Source: JAJZVS01 sp963708095 (GTDB taxonomy: Bacteria; Pseudomonadota; Alphaproteobacteria; Acetobacterales; Acetobacteraceae). Taken from it: a DNA stretch of 64,000 nt. Every line of letters starts with the position of its first letter. Position 1 is the stretch's first letter. A program made the translations under genes and the position numbers. Below are positions 55,457 through 63,998 of this stretch, piece by piece. The notes beneath the pieces were generated by a model. It was not told the origin of the DNA. It did no database searches and saw only the letters and a program-made list of their open reading frames with translations. The stretch spans positions 930,001 through 994,000 of the forward strand of contig OY970182.1 of assembly GCA_963708095.1 (NCBI GenBank). Direction: 5' to 3'.

Positions 55457-56659
55457 TCAGTCCTCGTTGGTCTCGGCCACGTCGCGCTCCCGCTGCTCGC
55501 GCCGGCGCACCAGCAAAGAGAGGGTCACACCGATGATCAGAGCCGCCCCGTAGAACAGGTCCTGGATGAAGATCTGGATCCCCATCAGCGACAACCCGGT
55601 AATCCCGGTGACCAGGAAATAGACCGCGGTGAACGAGCCCCAGGCGTTGAACCGTCCCGGCCGCACCGCCGTCGAACCGAGGAACGCAGCTGCGAAGGCC
55701 GGCAGCATGAAGCTGTCCCCCGAATTGGGATCGGCCGCCCCGCTGGTCCCCGCGTACAGCACGCCGGCAAAGGCGGCGAGCAGCGACCCCGCCACCAGCG
55801 CGCCGAACCGCAGCCGCGCGACATCCAGCCCGGCGAGCCGCGCCACCCGCCGCCCACGCCCGACAAACAGCAGCTTCAGCCCCAGCGGCGTATATTCCAG
55901 CACGTACCACAGCAGCACCGTGAGCCCGAGCGCATAGACGAAGCCGAACGACAGCCCCCACAGCCGCGGCACGATCACCCAGTTCACCAGGGTCTGGGAG
56001 ATCCCCGAGACCATCTCGCTGTTGCTGATCCACAGCACGATCCCGCTGATCAGAGTGCCGGTGCCGAGGGTCACGATGATCGAATCGATGCCGACCCAGA
56101 CCACCAGGATGCCGTTCGCTACCCCCGCCAGAACGCCGGCGGCCAGCGCGATCACGATCGCCACGCCCACCGGCAAGCCTGCCTGGGCGTTCAGGATCGC
56201 CAGCACCATCGCCGACAGGGTCAGCACCGGCGCCGCCGACAGATCGTATTCCCCCGCCGTCAGGCTGACCACCAGCGAATAGGTCAGCACCACCAGCACC
56301 GCCTGGGAGCTGAACATGGAGGTGAAATTGGCCGCGCGAAGGAAGGTGCCCGGCTCCAGCGCGCCGAACAGCGCGATGGTCACCACCCAGGCGAGCAGCA
56401 GCGCGTAGCGGTCGAACAGGCGGCGCAACGAGGCGGTGCCCCTCGGCTCGGCCTCCCGCCCGCCGGGAGGACCTGCCGGCGGGCGGCCGGAGGGTGGCGT
56501 GCCCGTGGGCGGCGTGCCCGTAGGCGGCGTGCCCAGGGACGATGCGCTCAGGGACGATGCGCTCAGGGGCGATGCGCCGGGAGGCGCACCGGCAGCGCGC
56601 CCGAACGCTGGCCCGGAGGCCGCCTCCGCGGCGGCCAGGCGGGGGGCGGGGTCAGCCAT
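55457..56659 (-). CDS. Sugar-type ABC transporter permease (RbsC-like)
   Basis: 400 residues, nine or ten hydrophobic segments after a disordered N-terminal 65 residues. Core motifs SLTAGEYDLSAAPVLTLSAM and GTGTLISGIVLWISNSE match RbsC/XylH-type permeases. The N-terminal tail is made of pentapeptide repeats from contiguous 15-bp units (56493-56582). ATG 56659 (overlapping the ATPase stop by 8 bp) is preferred over 56698. Partner of the ATPase and binding protein upstream. Confidence 0.88.
   Translation of the reverse strand: MADPAPRLAAAEAASGPAFGRAAGAPPGASPLSASSLSASSLGTPPTGTPPTGTPPSGRPPAGPPGGREAEPRGTASLRRLFDRYALLLAWVVTIALFGALEPGTFLRAANFTSMFSSQAVLVVLTYSLVVSLTAGEYDLSAAPVLTLSAMVLAILNAQAGLPVGVAIVIALAAGVLAGVANGILVVWVGIDSIIVTLGTGTLISGIVLWISNSEMVSGISQTLVNWVIVPRLWGLSFGFVYALGLTVLLWYVLEYTPLGLKLLFVGRGRRVARLAGLDVARLRFGALVAGSLLAAFAGVLYAGTSGAADPNSGDSFMLPAFAAAFLGSTAVRPGRFNAWGSFTAVYFLVTGITGLSLMGIQIFIQDLFYGAALIIGVTLSLLVRRREQRERDVAETNED
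56493..56582. repeat. Six contiguous 15-bp tandem units
   Basis: Three units of the type GGCGGCGTGCCCGTA (56493-56537) and three of the type GACGATGCGCTCAGG (56538-56582) lie head-to-tail inside the permease N-terminus, encoding SASSL and GTPPT pentapeptides. Copy number could vary without frame loss. Confidence 0.85.
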
Positions 56660-58283
56660 CGACCGCGACCGCGACAGGACCGGTTCCGAAGCACTCATGC
56701 GCCATACGCTCCTCGGTGACCTCCGCGCCGGCCAGTTCCGCGACGATCCGGCCGTGCCGGAAGATCAGCACCCGCCGGCACAGCAGGGCGAGCTGTTCGT
56801 GATCGCCGCTCAGCACCAGCACCGCCGCGCCGGCGTCGGCCCAGGCGCGGACGGCGGCAAAAATCTGCTCCCGCGCGCCGACATCGACGCCCTGGGTGGG
56901 TTCCTCCAGCACCAGCAGCTGCGGCTCGAGTTGCAGCCACTTGGCCATCAATGCCTTCTGCTGGTTGCCGCCGCTCAGCGCTTCCACCGACAGCGCCGGG
57001 TCGGGCGGCCGGACGTCGAAGCGGCGGCACAAGGTGCCGGCGTGACGCAGCAGCGCGCCCGGCGTGAGCATGCCGGCCCGGGTCAGCCGGCCGAGCACCG
57101 GCAGGGCGATGTTCTCTGCGACAGACATCCCGCCGACGCAGCCCGCCCGCAGCCGCTCGGCCGGGACATAGGCGAGGCCGGCGGCGATCGCGCGCCGCGG
57201 CGTGAAGCCGCTGAGCGCGTGGCGCGCGGTGCCGATCGTGAGCTTCCCGGCCGTCGCCGGCCGCGCCCCGACGAGCAGGGCACCGACCTCGGCGAAGCCG
57301 GAGCCGATCAGGCCCGTGAGGCCGAGGATTTCCCCGGCGCCGATCCGGAACGAGACCGTCGGCACTCCGGGGCCGCGCAACCCGTCCACCGCAACGAGCG
57401 CCGGCGCCGCGGGGTCGGCGGCGGCGGGAGGGCCGCGTTCGATGCGCCGGCCGACGATCATCTCGACCAGGCGTTCCTTGCCGAGCGTCGCGGTGACCCC
57501 CTCGCCCGCCACCTCGCCGTCCCGCAGCACGGTGACCCGATCGGTGATTCCGAGCACCTCTTCCAGGTCGTGGGAGACGAACAGCACGCCGAAGCCTGCC
57601 GCCTTCACCCGGCGGATCACTGCGAACAGCCGGTCGACCCCGGCATCGCCGATACCGGCGGTGGGTTCGTCGAGGACCAGCAGGCCGCCCGCCGCGGCGC
57701 CAGGCGGAGAAGGGTCGGCCGAAGGGGCGCCGGCCTCCGAGGCGCCGCCCCGGGCCTTGTCGCCGGCGGCAAGGCGACGGACCTCGTCGACCGCGCGCAC
57801 GATCGCGAGCAAGGGGCGCTGCCAGGGTCGCAGCCGCTCCACCCGCTCTTCCGGGTCGGCCTCGATGCCGAATTCGTCGAGCAGCGCGGCCACCGCGCGC
57901 GCCTCCGCCCGCCAGTCGATCCGCCGCAGGCCGCCGCCGGCGAACGCGCCGATGCGCAGGTTCTCGGTGACCGTAAGCGCCGGCAGCAGCGCCGGGTCCT
58001 GGTGCACGAACGCCATGCCGAGCTCGCGGAACTGGCCCGCGCGCAGCGGCAGGCGGACCGGGGCGCCGCGAACCCGCAACTCCCCGCCCGGCTCCGGCGC
58101 ATGGTAGCCGGCGAGGATGCGGATCAGGGTCGACTTCCCCGACCCGTTGTGGCCAAGCAGACCATGCACCTCGCCCGCCGCCACCTCCAGCCCGACGTCG
58201 TGCAACGCGACGGTACCCCCGAAGCGCTTGGACAAATGGGCAAGCCACAACGCCGGGGCAGCGGGGGGAGCCGCCGTGCTCAT
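56652..58283 (-). CDS. Sugar ABC transporter tandem ATPase (RbsA-like)
   Basis: 543 residues with two nucleotide-binding domains. Domain 1 has Walker A GHNGSGKSTLIRILAG and Walker B LLVLDEPTAGIGD, but its C-loop is degenerate (VERLRPWQRPLLAIVRAV) and a roughly 35-residue Gly/Ala insertion (AAGDKARGGASEAGAP) separates it from Walker B. Domain 2 has the reduced Walker A GLIGSGFAEV normal for the group and a good LSGGNQQK. ATG 58283 is chosen; the following permease overlaps it. Confidence 0.88.
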   Translation of the reverse strand: MSTAAPPAAPALWLAHLSKRFGGTVALHDVGLEVAAGEVHGLLGHNGSGKSTLIRILAGYHAPEPGGELRVRGAPVRLPLRAGQFRELGMAFVHQDPALLPALTVTENLRIGAFAGGGLRRIDWRAEARAVAALLDEFGIEADPEERVERLRPWQRPLLAIVRAVDEVRRLAAGDKARGGASEAGAPSADPSPPGAAAGGLLVLDEPTAGIGDAGVDRLFAVIRRVKAAGFGVLFVSHDLEEVLGITDRVTVLRDGEVAGEGVTATLGKERLVEMIVGRRIERGPPAAADPAAPALVAVDGLRGPGVPTVSFRIGAGEILGLTGLIGSGFAEVGALLVGARPATAGKLTIGTARHALSGFTPRRAIAAGLAYVPAERLRAGCVGGMSVAENIALPVLGRLTRAGMLTPGALLRHAGTLCRRFDVRPPDPALSVEALSGGNQQKALMAKWLQLEPQLLVLEEPTQGVDVGAREQIFAAVRAWADAGAAVLVLSGDHEQLALLCRRVLIFRHGRIVAELAGAEVTEERMAHECFGTGPVAVAVDG

Positions 58284-58395
58284 CCGCGGGCGGGCTCCCG
58301 CCGGACCAGAGGACGACGGAGGGATCGAACCCCCCTCGAAAACCCCCATGTTTCCGGGCAATTTCGGCGGCCGGCGGGCGTTCTTTCACGCACTC

Positions 58396-59526
58396 TCAGT
58401 GCAGCCCCCACAGCTTCGCGTAGCCCGCGGCGGCGGCGCCGCCATAGCCCTGCCCCAGCTTCGCCGGGACGCCGGCAGCGGCGACGTTCGTCTTGGTGAA
58501 CGCCCGCAGGCCGGAAATATAATTCGGGATCAGCGGCTTGTTCAGCAGAACCCGCATGTCCTGGTCGATGATGGCGCCGGCCAGCCAGGAGGTGTCCTCG
58601 CCGATGTCGAAAGTGACGATGGTGCCGGTACGGATCATGTCGAGCACGGCCGGAGTGGCGTTGAAGGACGCCACCTTCACCCGCGCCCCGGAGCCGGTTG
58701 CGATGATCGGAGGCACCACGAACTGCACCATGCCGTCATAGATCGGGATGATGTAGTTGAGTTTGGGATCCGACAGGATGGCGCTCTGTACCTGCGGGCC
58801 GATCTTGGTCGGCCAGTCGGGCGCATTCACCCCGATGTAGCGCACCTTGCAGCCGGGGCAGTATTTGGCGAACTGCGCTGCCAGGGCCTTCTGGACGAAC
58901 GGGCTGTTGGCGGTGCCGGGCGAGGTGATGACCAGCACGTCGGCCGCGCCGTCGGTCTGGCGAATCACCCAATCGGCCTCCAACTTCGCCGCCGGGATGT
59001 AGGCGCCGTAGATGATGGCCGACAGCCCGGCGAGCGGCGGCTGGCCTTGCGCGTAGGTATGCGCCGCCACGACGGGGATGTGCGCGGCCAGCGTTTCATG
59101 CACCTGCGGCGCCACCGTCGCCGGATCGAGGCCGCAGAACACGTTGACCAGTGCCGCCTTGTGTTGCTGGGCGGCGGTGAAGCCCTGTGCCCATTGCGCG
59201 AGCTGGGCATTGTTTTCCCAGGCCGAGAAGTGCAGCCCGAGGCGATGCGCGTACCCGTCCATCTGGCGATCGACCACCGAGCAGAACGGGATCGCGCTGG
59301 AGACCGGGATCGTGAAGATCAGCTTGCCCTTGAGCGGTGCCGGATCGATCGCCGGTCCGGGCGGGGCGAAGTGCGACGGCGCCATGGCGGCGTGCAGCGC
59401 GCGGTCCAGGCTGGCGGCGGCGGTCGTCGACAGACCGGCAGCGGCAGCCGGTGCAGAACGCAGCGCGCCTGCCGCCAACGCAAGCGCACACATCAGGCCG
59501 ACGCGCAGAGGGGCGCGGAACCGCAT
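58396..59526 (-). CDS. Sugar-type ABC transporter substrate-binding protein
   Basis: 376 residues. Signal peptide VGLMCALALAAGALRSAPAAAA, then a periplasmic binding type I fold (KLIFTIPVSSAIPFCSVVDRQMDG). A Cys in CSVVDRQ and a pair in KYCPGCKVRYIG could form disulfides. Ligand unknown; the ATPase and permease family suggests a sugar, but such systems also take autoinducers and purines. First gene of the operon. Confidence 0.88.
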   Translation of the reverse strand: MRFRAPLRVGLMCALALAAGALRSAPAAAAGLSTTAAASLDRALHAAMAPSHFAPPGPAIDPAPLKGKLIFTIPVSSAIPFCSVVDRQMDGYAHRLGLHFSAWENNAQLAQWAQGFTAAQQHKAALVNVFCGLDPATVAPQVHETLAAHIPVVAAHTYAQGQPPLAGLSAIIYGAYIPAAKLEADWVIRQTDGAADVLVITSPGTANSPFVQKALAAQFAKYCPGCKVRYIGVNAPDWPTKIGPQVQSAILSDPKLNYIIPIYDGMVQFVVPPIIATGSGARVKVASFNATPAVLDMIRTGTIVTFDIGEDTSWLAGAIIDQDMRVLLNKPLIPNYISGLRAFTKTNVAAAGVPAKLGQGYGGAAAAGYAKLWGLH

Positions 59527-59657
59527 AATCGTCTCCTTGTTCGATGGTATCGAGAAGCTCCCACGACAATGCTACGGGCTCGGTACGGACCCCGCAAGGC
59601 GATGGTCGACCCTCTCTCCCTCTTTCCCCGCCTGCGGTACGACCGAAACGCGCCTGC

Positions 59658-60368
59658 TCAGCGTCCCTCCCCCTCGGCGAGCTCCGCCAGCACGTCCGCC
59701 GCCAGCGCGCGATTCACCGCCCTGCCCGCACCCAGCGAGGCGCGATCGAGCCGGGCCGCCGCCTCCCGCAAGGCCGCGGGGGTGCGCGGCAGGCGGGCGA
59801 GCAGCCATTCCTGCACGGCGGCCGGCACCTCCACCTGCCGCTCGGCCAGCAGGCGGGCAAGCAGCGCGCGCAGCAGCGGCGCGTCGGCGGGACCGATCAT
59901 GACCGAAGGGGTCGCACGCAGCCGGCTCGCAAGGTCCGCCAGCGCGAAATCCCAGCGCGCCGGCGGCGTGCGGGCGGCGAGCAGCACCGGCAGCTGCGCC
60001 TCGGCCGCGGCGTTCAGGATGTGCAGCAGCGTCGCCGCATCGGCGGCGGTGTCAGCGTCGTCGATCGCGAGGCCCGACGACGGCGAGGCGGGCGGCAGCG
60101 GCCCGCGCAGATCCGCCGCCAAGCGGTAGGCCGCGCCGCGCCGGGCCGCCCACAGGTGCAGCAGGTGGGTCTTGCCGCAGCCAGCTTCGCCCCAGAGCAG
60201 CAGACGCTGCCCCGGCCAGTCGCCGGTACGGTCGAGCCAGGCGAGCGCCTCGGCGTTGGAGGGAGCCTCCACGAGGTTGGCGGCGGCAAACTCGGGCCGA
60301 TGTGCGAACGGCAGGGGGAGCTGGCGCGGCGGCGCGACGCCGCGGGCGCTTACCTCGTCGGCCGACAT
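59658..60368 (-). CDS. hda: DnaA-related regulatory protein Hda
   Basis: 236 residues. A clamp-binding motif RQLPLPF near residue 15 precedes an AAA+ module with Walker A GEAGCGKTHLL and a sensor-box like LASRLRA. Hda binds the sliding clamp and promotes DnaA-ATP hydrolysis to limit replication initiation. No DnaA domain IV. The start codon lies in the first unit of a 27-bp tandem repeat. Confidence 0.9.
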   Translation of the reverse strand: MSADEVSARGVAPPRQLPLPFAHRPEFAAANLVEAPSNAEALAWLDRTGDWPGQRLLLWGEAGCGKTHLLHLWAARRGAAYRLAADLRGPLPPASPSSGLAIDDADTAADAATLLHILNAAAEAQLPVLLAARTPPARWDFALADLASRLRATPSVMIGPADAPLLRALLARLLAERQVEVPAAVQEWLLARLPRTPAALREAAARLDRASLGAGRAVNRALAADVLAELAEGEGR

Positions 60369-60486
60369 CGGCCGCTAGATGAATGTGCCCGACATCGGCC
60401 GCTAAATGAATGCGGCCGATATCGGTCGCTCATGGATGCATCCGGCATCGGCCGCCAAATCGACGCGCCCCGCATCGGCTGCTCAC
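60364..60486. repeat. 27-bp tandem repeat filling the doxX-hda gap
   Basis: About four and a half copies of GACATCGGCCGCTARATGAA plus about 7 bp: copies begin near 60364, 60391, 60418 and 60444, with a partial at 60472 (GCATCGGCTGCTCAC). Units 1 and 2 are near identical, later ones diverge. The array spans from the hda start codon to the doxX stop codon and includes both. Period 27 keeps reading frames. Confidence 0.85.
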
Positions 60487-60905
60487 GCCAGCGCCCGGCC
60501 GCGCGCGCCGAAGACCACCCGGCCAAGGCCGACCGGGCCGCCGCCGGCGGCGGCTAGATAGAGGAAAATAAAGCAATAGAGCATCGCCGCCTCGCCCTGG
60601 TTCAGCAGCGGGAAGAACGAATGCGGCGCGTGGTACATGAAATAGCCGATCGCCATCTCCCCCGACATCACGAGCGCTGCGGGGCGGGTGAACAGCCCGA
60701 GGCAGACGAGCGCCCCGCCCACCATCTCGATCCACCCGGCCGCCAGCAGCAGCGGCGGCAGATGCACCATGTGGATGAACGGCACGGCCGGCGGAAAACC
60801 GACAAGCTTCGCAAGCCCGTGCTCGAGAAATCCCAGCCCGGCGACGAACCGCAACAGGCTGAGCGCCAGGCCGGACAGGCTGGTCTGCGACGATGTGGCG
60901 GACAC
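60483..60905 (-). CDS. DoxX family membrane protein
   Basis: 140 residues, four hydrophobic helices. LRFVAGLGFLEHGLAKLVGF and a second-helix GWIEMVGGALVCLGLFTRPAA are typical of DoxX; GYFMYHAPHSFFPLLNQGE is the conserved central loop with His and Glu. Unknown function; family members have been linked to thiosulfate:quinone oxidoreductase and to redox stress. Located upstream of hda with the repeat between. Confidence 0.88.
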   Translation of the reverse strand: MSATSSQTSLSGLALSLLRFVAGLGFLEHGLAKLVGFPPAVPFIHMVHLPPLLLAAGWIEMVGGALVCLGLFTRPAALVMSGEMAIGYFMYHAPHSFFPLLNQGEAAMLYCFIFLYLAAAGGGPVGLGRVVFGARGRALA

Positions 60906-61082
60906 GGATCTGGTCTCCCTGGTTTCGGCGGACCGCCGCCGGGGGCGGCAGACAAGCCCAGCCGCAGGTCTGGATCAAGGGCCGGATCGCATCCGCGGGC
61001 AACGCGGCGTCCGGCACCGCGCAATCGCCGACCCGGCCCCGCCAGGCGGCCGGCCCGTCCTCCTCCGACAGCGGCTGGCAGG

Positions 61083-61970
61083 TCAGACCACCGGCACGCC
61101 GTGCTGCTTGGCCTTGGCCTCCGGTTCGACATGGATGGTGATCATCAGATGAGCCATCTCCTGCTTCAATGCCGCCTCGATGCGGTCGCAGATCGCGTGC
61201 GACTCGGCGACCGACATGGCCCCAGGCACCACCAGGTGGAATTCGAGGAACGTCAGCCGCCCGGCGTGGCGGGTACGCAAGTCGTGCACCTCCAGCGCGC
61301 CGACGGCGTGCTCGGCCACTAACTCACGGATGCGCTGCACCACCGCGGGCTCCGGCGCCGCGTCCATCAGCCCGCCGACCGAGGCCGAAATCGTGCGCAT
61401 CCCCGACCACAGCACATAAACCCCCGTGGCCGCCGCCAGCCCCGGATCGAGCTCTCGGAATCCGGTCAACGCAACGAGCCCGAGGCCGGCAAGAATGCCG
61501 ACCGAGGTCACCACGTCCGCCCGCAGATGCGCGCCGTCGGCGGCAAGCGCCGGGGAGCGCAGCCGCCGCCCGGCCCGCAGCAGCCACCACGCCCAGCCGG
61601 CGTTGAGCACCGTCGCCGCCGCGTTCAGCCCCATCCCGACCGGCAGCGGGCCCAGCGCATGCGGCACCAGGATCGCCGCCACCGCCTGGCGGAAGATCGA
61701 CAGCGCGGCGACGACGATCAACACGCCCTCGATCACCGCGGCAAAGAACTCGGCCTTGGCGTGGCCGTAGGGGTGGTTGGCGTCGGCGGGGCGGGCGGCG
61801 AAGCGCAGCGCGGCAAAAGCGATGGCGCTGCCGGCGACGTTCACCGTGGTTTCGAGCGCATCGGAATAGAGAGCGGCGCTGCGGGTCAGCCACCACGCGG
61901 CGGCCTTCAGCCCCAGCACCAGGCAGCCAAGCCCGATGCTGACCGCCGCCAGCCGCTCCGCGCGGGTCAT
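61083..61970 (-). CDS. Cation diffusion facilitator family transporter
   Basis: 295 residues from ATG 61970 (MTRAERLAAVSIG). Metal-site Asp in SAALYSDALETTVNVAG and the HPYGHAKAEFFAA loop, with a second HxxxD in DGAHLRADVVTS. C-terminal cytoplasmic domain (RTRHAGRLTFLEFHLVV and MITIHVEP) is normal for CDF exporters. Probably exports Zn, Co or Fe. Longer in-frame starts lie in the repeat-rich upstream sequence. Confidence 0.92.
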   Translation of the reverse strand: MTRAERLAAVSIGLGCLVLGLKAAAWWLTRSAALYSDALETTVNVAGSAIAFAALRFAARPADANHPYGHAKAEFFAAVIEGVLIVVAALSIFRQAVAAILVPHALGPLPVGMGLNAAATVLNAGWAWWLLRAGRRLRSPALAADGAHLRADVVTSVGILAGLGLVALTGFRELDPGLAAATGVYVLWSGMRTISASVGGLMDAAPEPAVVQRIRELVAEHAVGALEVHDLRTRHAGRLTFLEFHLVVPGAMSVAESHAICDRIEAALKQEMAHLMITIHVEPEAKAKQHGVPVV

Positions 61971-62368
61971 GCCGATCGCCGGAAGGTTTGACGCGGCGAC
62001 AGCAAGGCCAGGGGACGCAAGGTCAGGGGACGCAAGGCCAGGGGACGCTGCCCCCAGCCCCCCACCCACGCCCGTGCCGCCACCCGCCGAGCCGCGACAC
62101 CCCCCACACGCTCGGAACCAGCGGACGGGGTCCAGGGGGCGGCGCCCCCTTGCCTTGTTGTTGCAGGATCGGACCCTTCGCCGATTGGTATCACGTGTCC
62201 CCCCACTCCCCCTCGCCGCACGTATGTTCCCACGGTCGATCTTAGGCGGGTCGGCGCGGGCGTGGAGCGAGCCCCGCGCGCGACGGTCGGATGCGCTGCC
62301 GTGGCGGTCGTCGCGTTCGCGGCCGCCGCCTGTTCCGCGCGGCGCGGCGGTCGCGATCTACGGCGTTT
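61971..62368. other. 398-bp gap holding R2-type repeats
   Basis: Contains the 15-bp triplicate at 62004-62048 and the complementary R2 end CCAGGGGGCGGCGCCCCCTTG near 62131-62152. I see no gene, RNA or clear terminator otherwise; reading frames through it are proline- and arginine-rich. Confidence 0.6.
62004..62048. repeat. 15-bp tandem triplicate (R2 arm)
   Basis: Three copies of AAGGCCAGGGGACGC (the second has T for C at position 5) continue from AGC to make an R2-like AGCAAGGCCAGGGG start. The inverted partner CCCCCTTGCCTTG lies about 100 bp downstream. Confidence 0.85.
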
Positions 62369-62674
62369 CTACAGCCAGTGCGCAGGCACCCATTGATAGG
62401 CACCGCTCGGGTTCTGGCGCCACCAGCCGGGCATGAACATGCCGCCGTGGCCGTCGCGGGGGACATAGCGACCGGGCTGCCAGACGTAGCCCGCGCCGGT
62501 CCAATTCCAGTGGCCCGGTTCCCACAGCAACGGAACGGCGGTGACCGGCGGCTTCGGAATCACCTCCGGCTGCGGCGGGGGCACCGGCGGATAGGGATAG
62601 CCGGCGGTCGTGGCGGCGCACCCGCCGAGCAGGGTGAGGCCGAGCAGCGCGGCAGCGATCGTCGGGACTCTCAT
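62369..62674 (-). CDS. Small outer-membrane-type lipoprotein with YXWGXW-like motif
   Basis: 101 residues. Signal sequence with lipobox LTLLGGC (Cys18), then a Pro-rich stretch and EPGHWNWTGAGYVWQPGRYV, GWWRQNPSGAYQWVPAHW, the W.W...GYxWxPGxY pattern seen in YXWGXW-repeat lipoproteins. Function unknown, likely envelope-associated. Processed by LspA. Confidence 0.83.
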   Translation of the reverse strand: MRVPTIAAALLGLTLLGGCAATTAGYPYPPVPPPQPEVIPKPPVTAVPLLWEPGHWNWTGAGYVWQPGRYVPRDGHGGMFMPGWWRQNPSGAYQWVPAHWL

Positions 62675-62831
62675 CGGGCCTGATTGCCTCCGGATCGATG
62701 GTGAAGGGTACCGATGGTGAGGGGGTACCGGCATTGCAGACATGGCGCGACGGAGCCGGGCTGTCCATGCCCGGCCCCTCGCCCCGCGGTGTTCGTCCTG
62801 CTGCGTCCCGTCGAGGCACCGGTGCCCCCGG

Positions 62832-63998
62832 CTACGCCGGTTCTGCCAGCAGGAGCGTGACCACCGCCTGGGCGGCGATGCCCTCGCCGCGGCCTGTAAA
62901 GCCGAGTCGCTCGGTGGTGGTGGCCTTCACCGACACGCGCCCGATCGGCACATCGAGCAGTTCGGCCAGACGGGCGCGCATCGCCGGAGCGTGCGGGGTG
63001 ATCTTCGGGCGCTCGCAGATCAGCGTCACGTCGGCGTGCGTCAGGATACCGCCGCGCGCGGCGATGCGCTCGGCGGCGTGGCGCAGGAAGCGGGCGCTGT
63101 CGGCGTCCTTCCAGGCGGCTTCGGAGGGCGGGAAATGGCGGCCGATGTCGCCCTCGGCCAGCGCGCCGTAGATCGCATCGCAGAGGGCGTGCAGACCGAC
63201 GTCGGCATCGGAATGGCCGGCGAGCGCCCGTTCGTGCGGGATCGTCACGCCGCACAGGATCAGCGGACGATCGCCGGCGGCGGTTGCGGCGGGGACGAAG
63301 GCATGCACGTCGAAGCCGGTGCCGACCCGGGGCAGCAGGGCCGGCAGCAGGGCGCGTTCCAGGCGCATCAGGTCCTCGGGCCAGGTGAGCTTGATGTTGT
63401 CCTCGGCACCCGGGACGATCGCGACGGCGAGGCCCGCGGCCTCCAGCAGGGCAGCGTCGTCGGTGGCGGTGGTGTCCCCGGCCGCATGGGCGGCGCGATG
63501 GGCCTCGTGCAGGACGGCGAAACGGAACGCCTGCGGGGTCTGCGCGCGCACGAGGCCGGCGCGGGCGACGGTGGCGGCGATGCGGCCGGCCTCGACCCGC
63601 TTCAGCGTGTCGGCTACCGGCACGGCGGGAATCGCGCCCGGCGCGTCGGCCAGGGCGGCGAGCAGGGCATCGATGGTGCCTGCCGGGATGATCGGGCGGG
63701 CGGCGTCGTGGACCAGGACGACGTCGGGGGCGTGCAGGGCCAGCGCCTCCAGCCCGGCGCGGACGCTCGTCTGGCGCGTGACGCCGCCGGGAACCGGGGG
63801 AAGATGGGGGATGCCGGCGAGGGCTGCTTCGATCGCCGCCGCCTCTCCCACCGGCTGCAGCAGCGTGGCGTGGGCGGCGAGGGCGCGCGCGGCGTGGCGC
63901 ATCACCGGCTGACCGGCGAGGGTGAGGAATTGCTTCGGGGTCTCGGCCCCGAACCGGCTGCCGGAGCCGGCCGCGACCAGGAGGGCGGCGATGCGCAT
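62832..63998 (-). CDS. ispDF: Bifunctional 2-C-methyl-D-erythritol 4-phosphate cytidylyltransferase / MECDP synthase
   Basis: 388 residues. The IspD half has LLVAAGSGSRFGAETPKQFL, LVHDAARPIIP and RAQTPQAFRF; the IspF half begins GTGFDVHAF with the zinc ligands DVH and GHSDADVGLHALCDAI, and ends with SVKATTTERLGFTGRGEGIA. Steps 2 and 4 of the MEP isoprenoid pathway; the fusion is typical of alphaproteobacteria. Isoprenoids made here feed polyprenyl phosphate, the substrate of the UbiA enzyme in the window (pathway logic, not proximity). The start lies 3 bp from the window edge. Confidence 0.95.
   Translation of the reverse strand: MRIAALLVAAGSGSRFGAETPKQFLTLAGQPVMRHAARALAAHATLLQPVGEAAAIEAALAGIPHLPPVPGGVTRQTSVRAGLEALALHAPDVVLVHDAARPIIPAGTIDALLAALADAPGAIPAVPVADTLKRVEAGRIAATVARAGLVRAQTPQAFRFAVLHEAHRAAHAAGDTTATDDAALLEAAGLAVAIVPGAEDNIKLTWPEDLMRLERALLPALLPRVGTGFDVHAFVPAATAAGDRPLILCGVTIPHERALAGHSDADVGLHALCDAIYGALAEGDIGRHFPPSEAAWKDADSARFLRHAAERIAARGGILTHADVTLICERPKITPHAPAMRARLAELLDVPIGRVSVKATTTERLGFTGRGEGIAAQAVVTLLLAEPA

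Noticed and set aside
56436..58499. 687-codon plus-strand frame opposite the sugar ABC genes
   Set aside because: Shadow of the ATPase gene; low complexity.
60364..60486. CRISPR-like array
   Set aside because: Units are contiguous 27-bp repeats with no spacers and no cas genes nearby.
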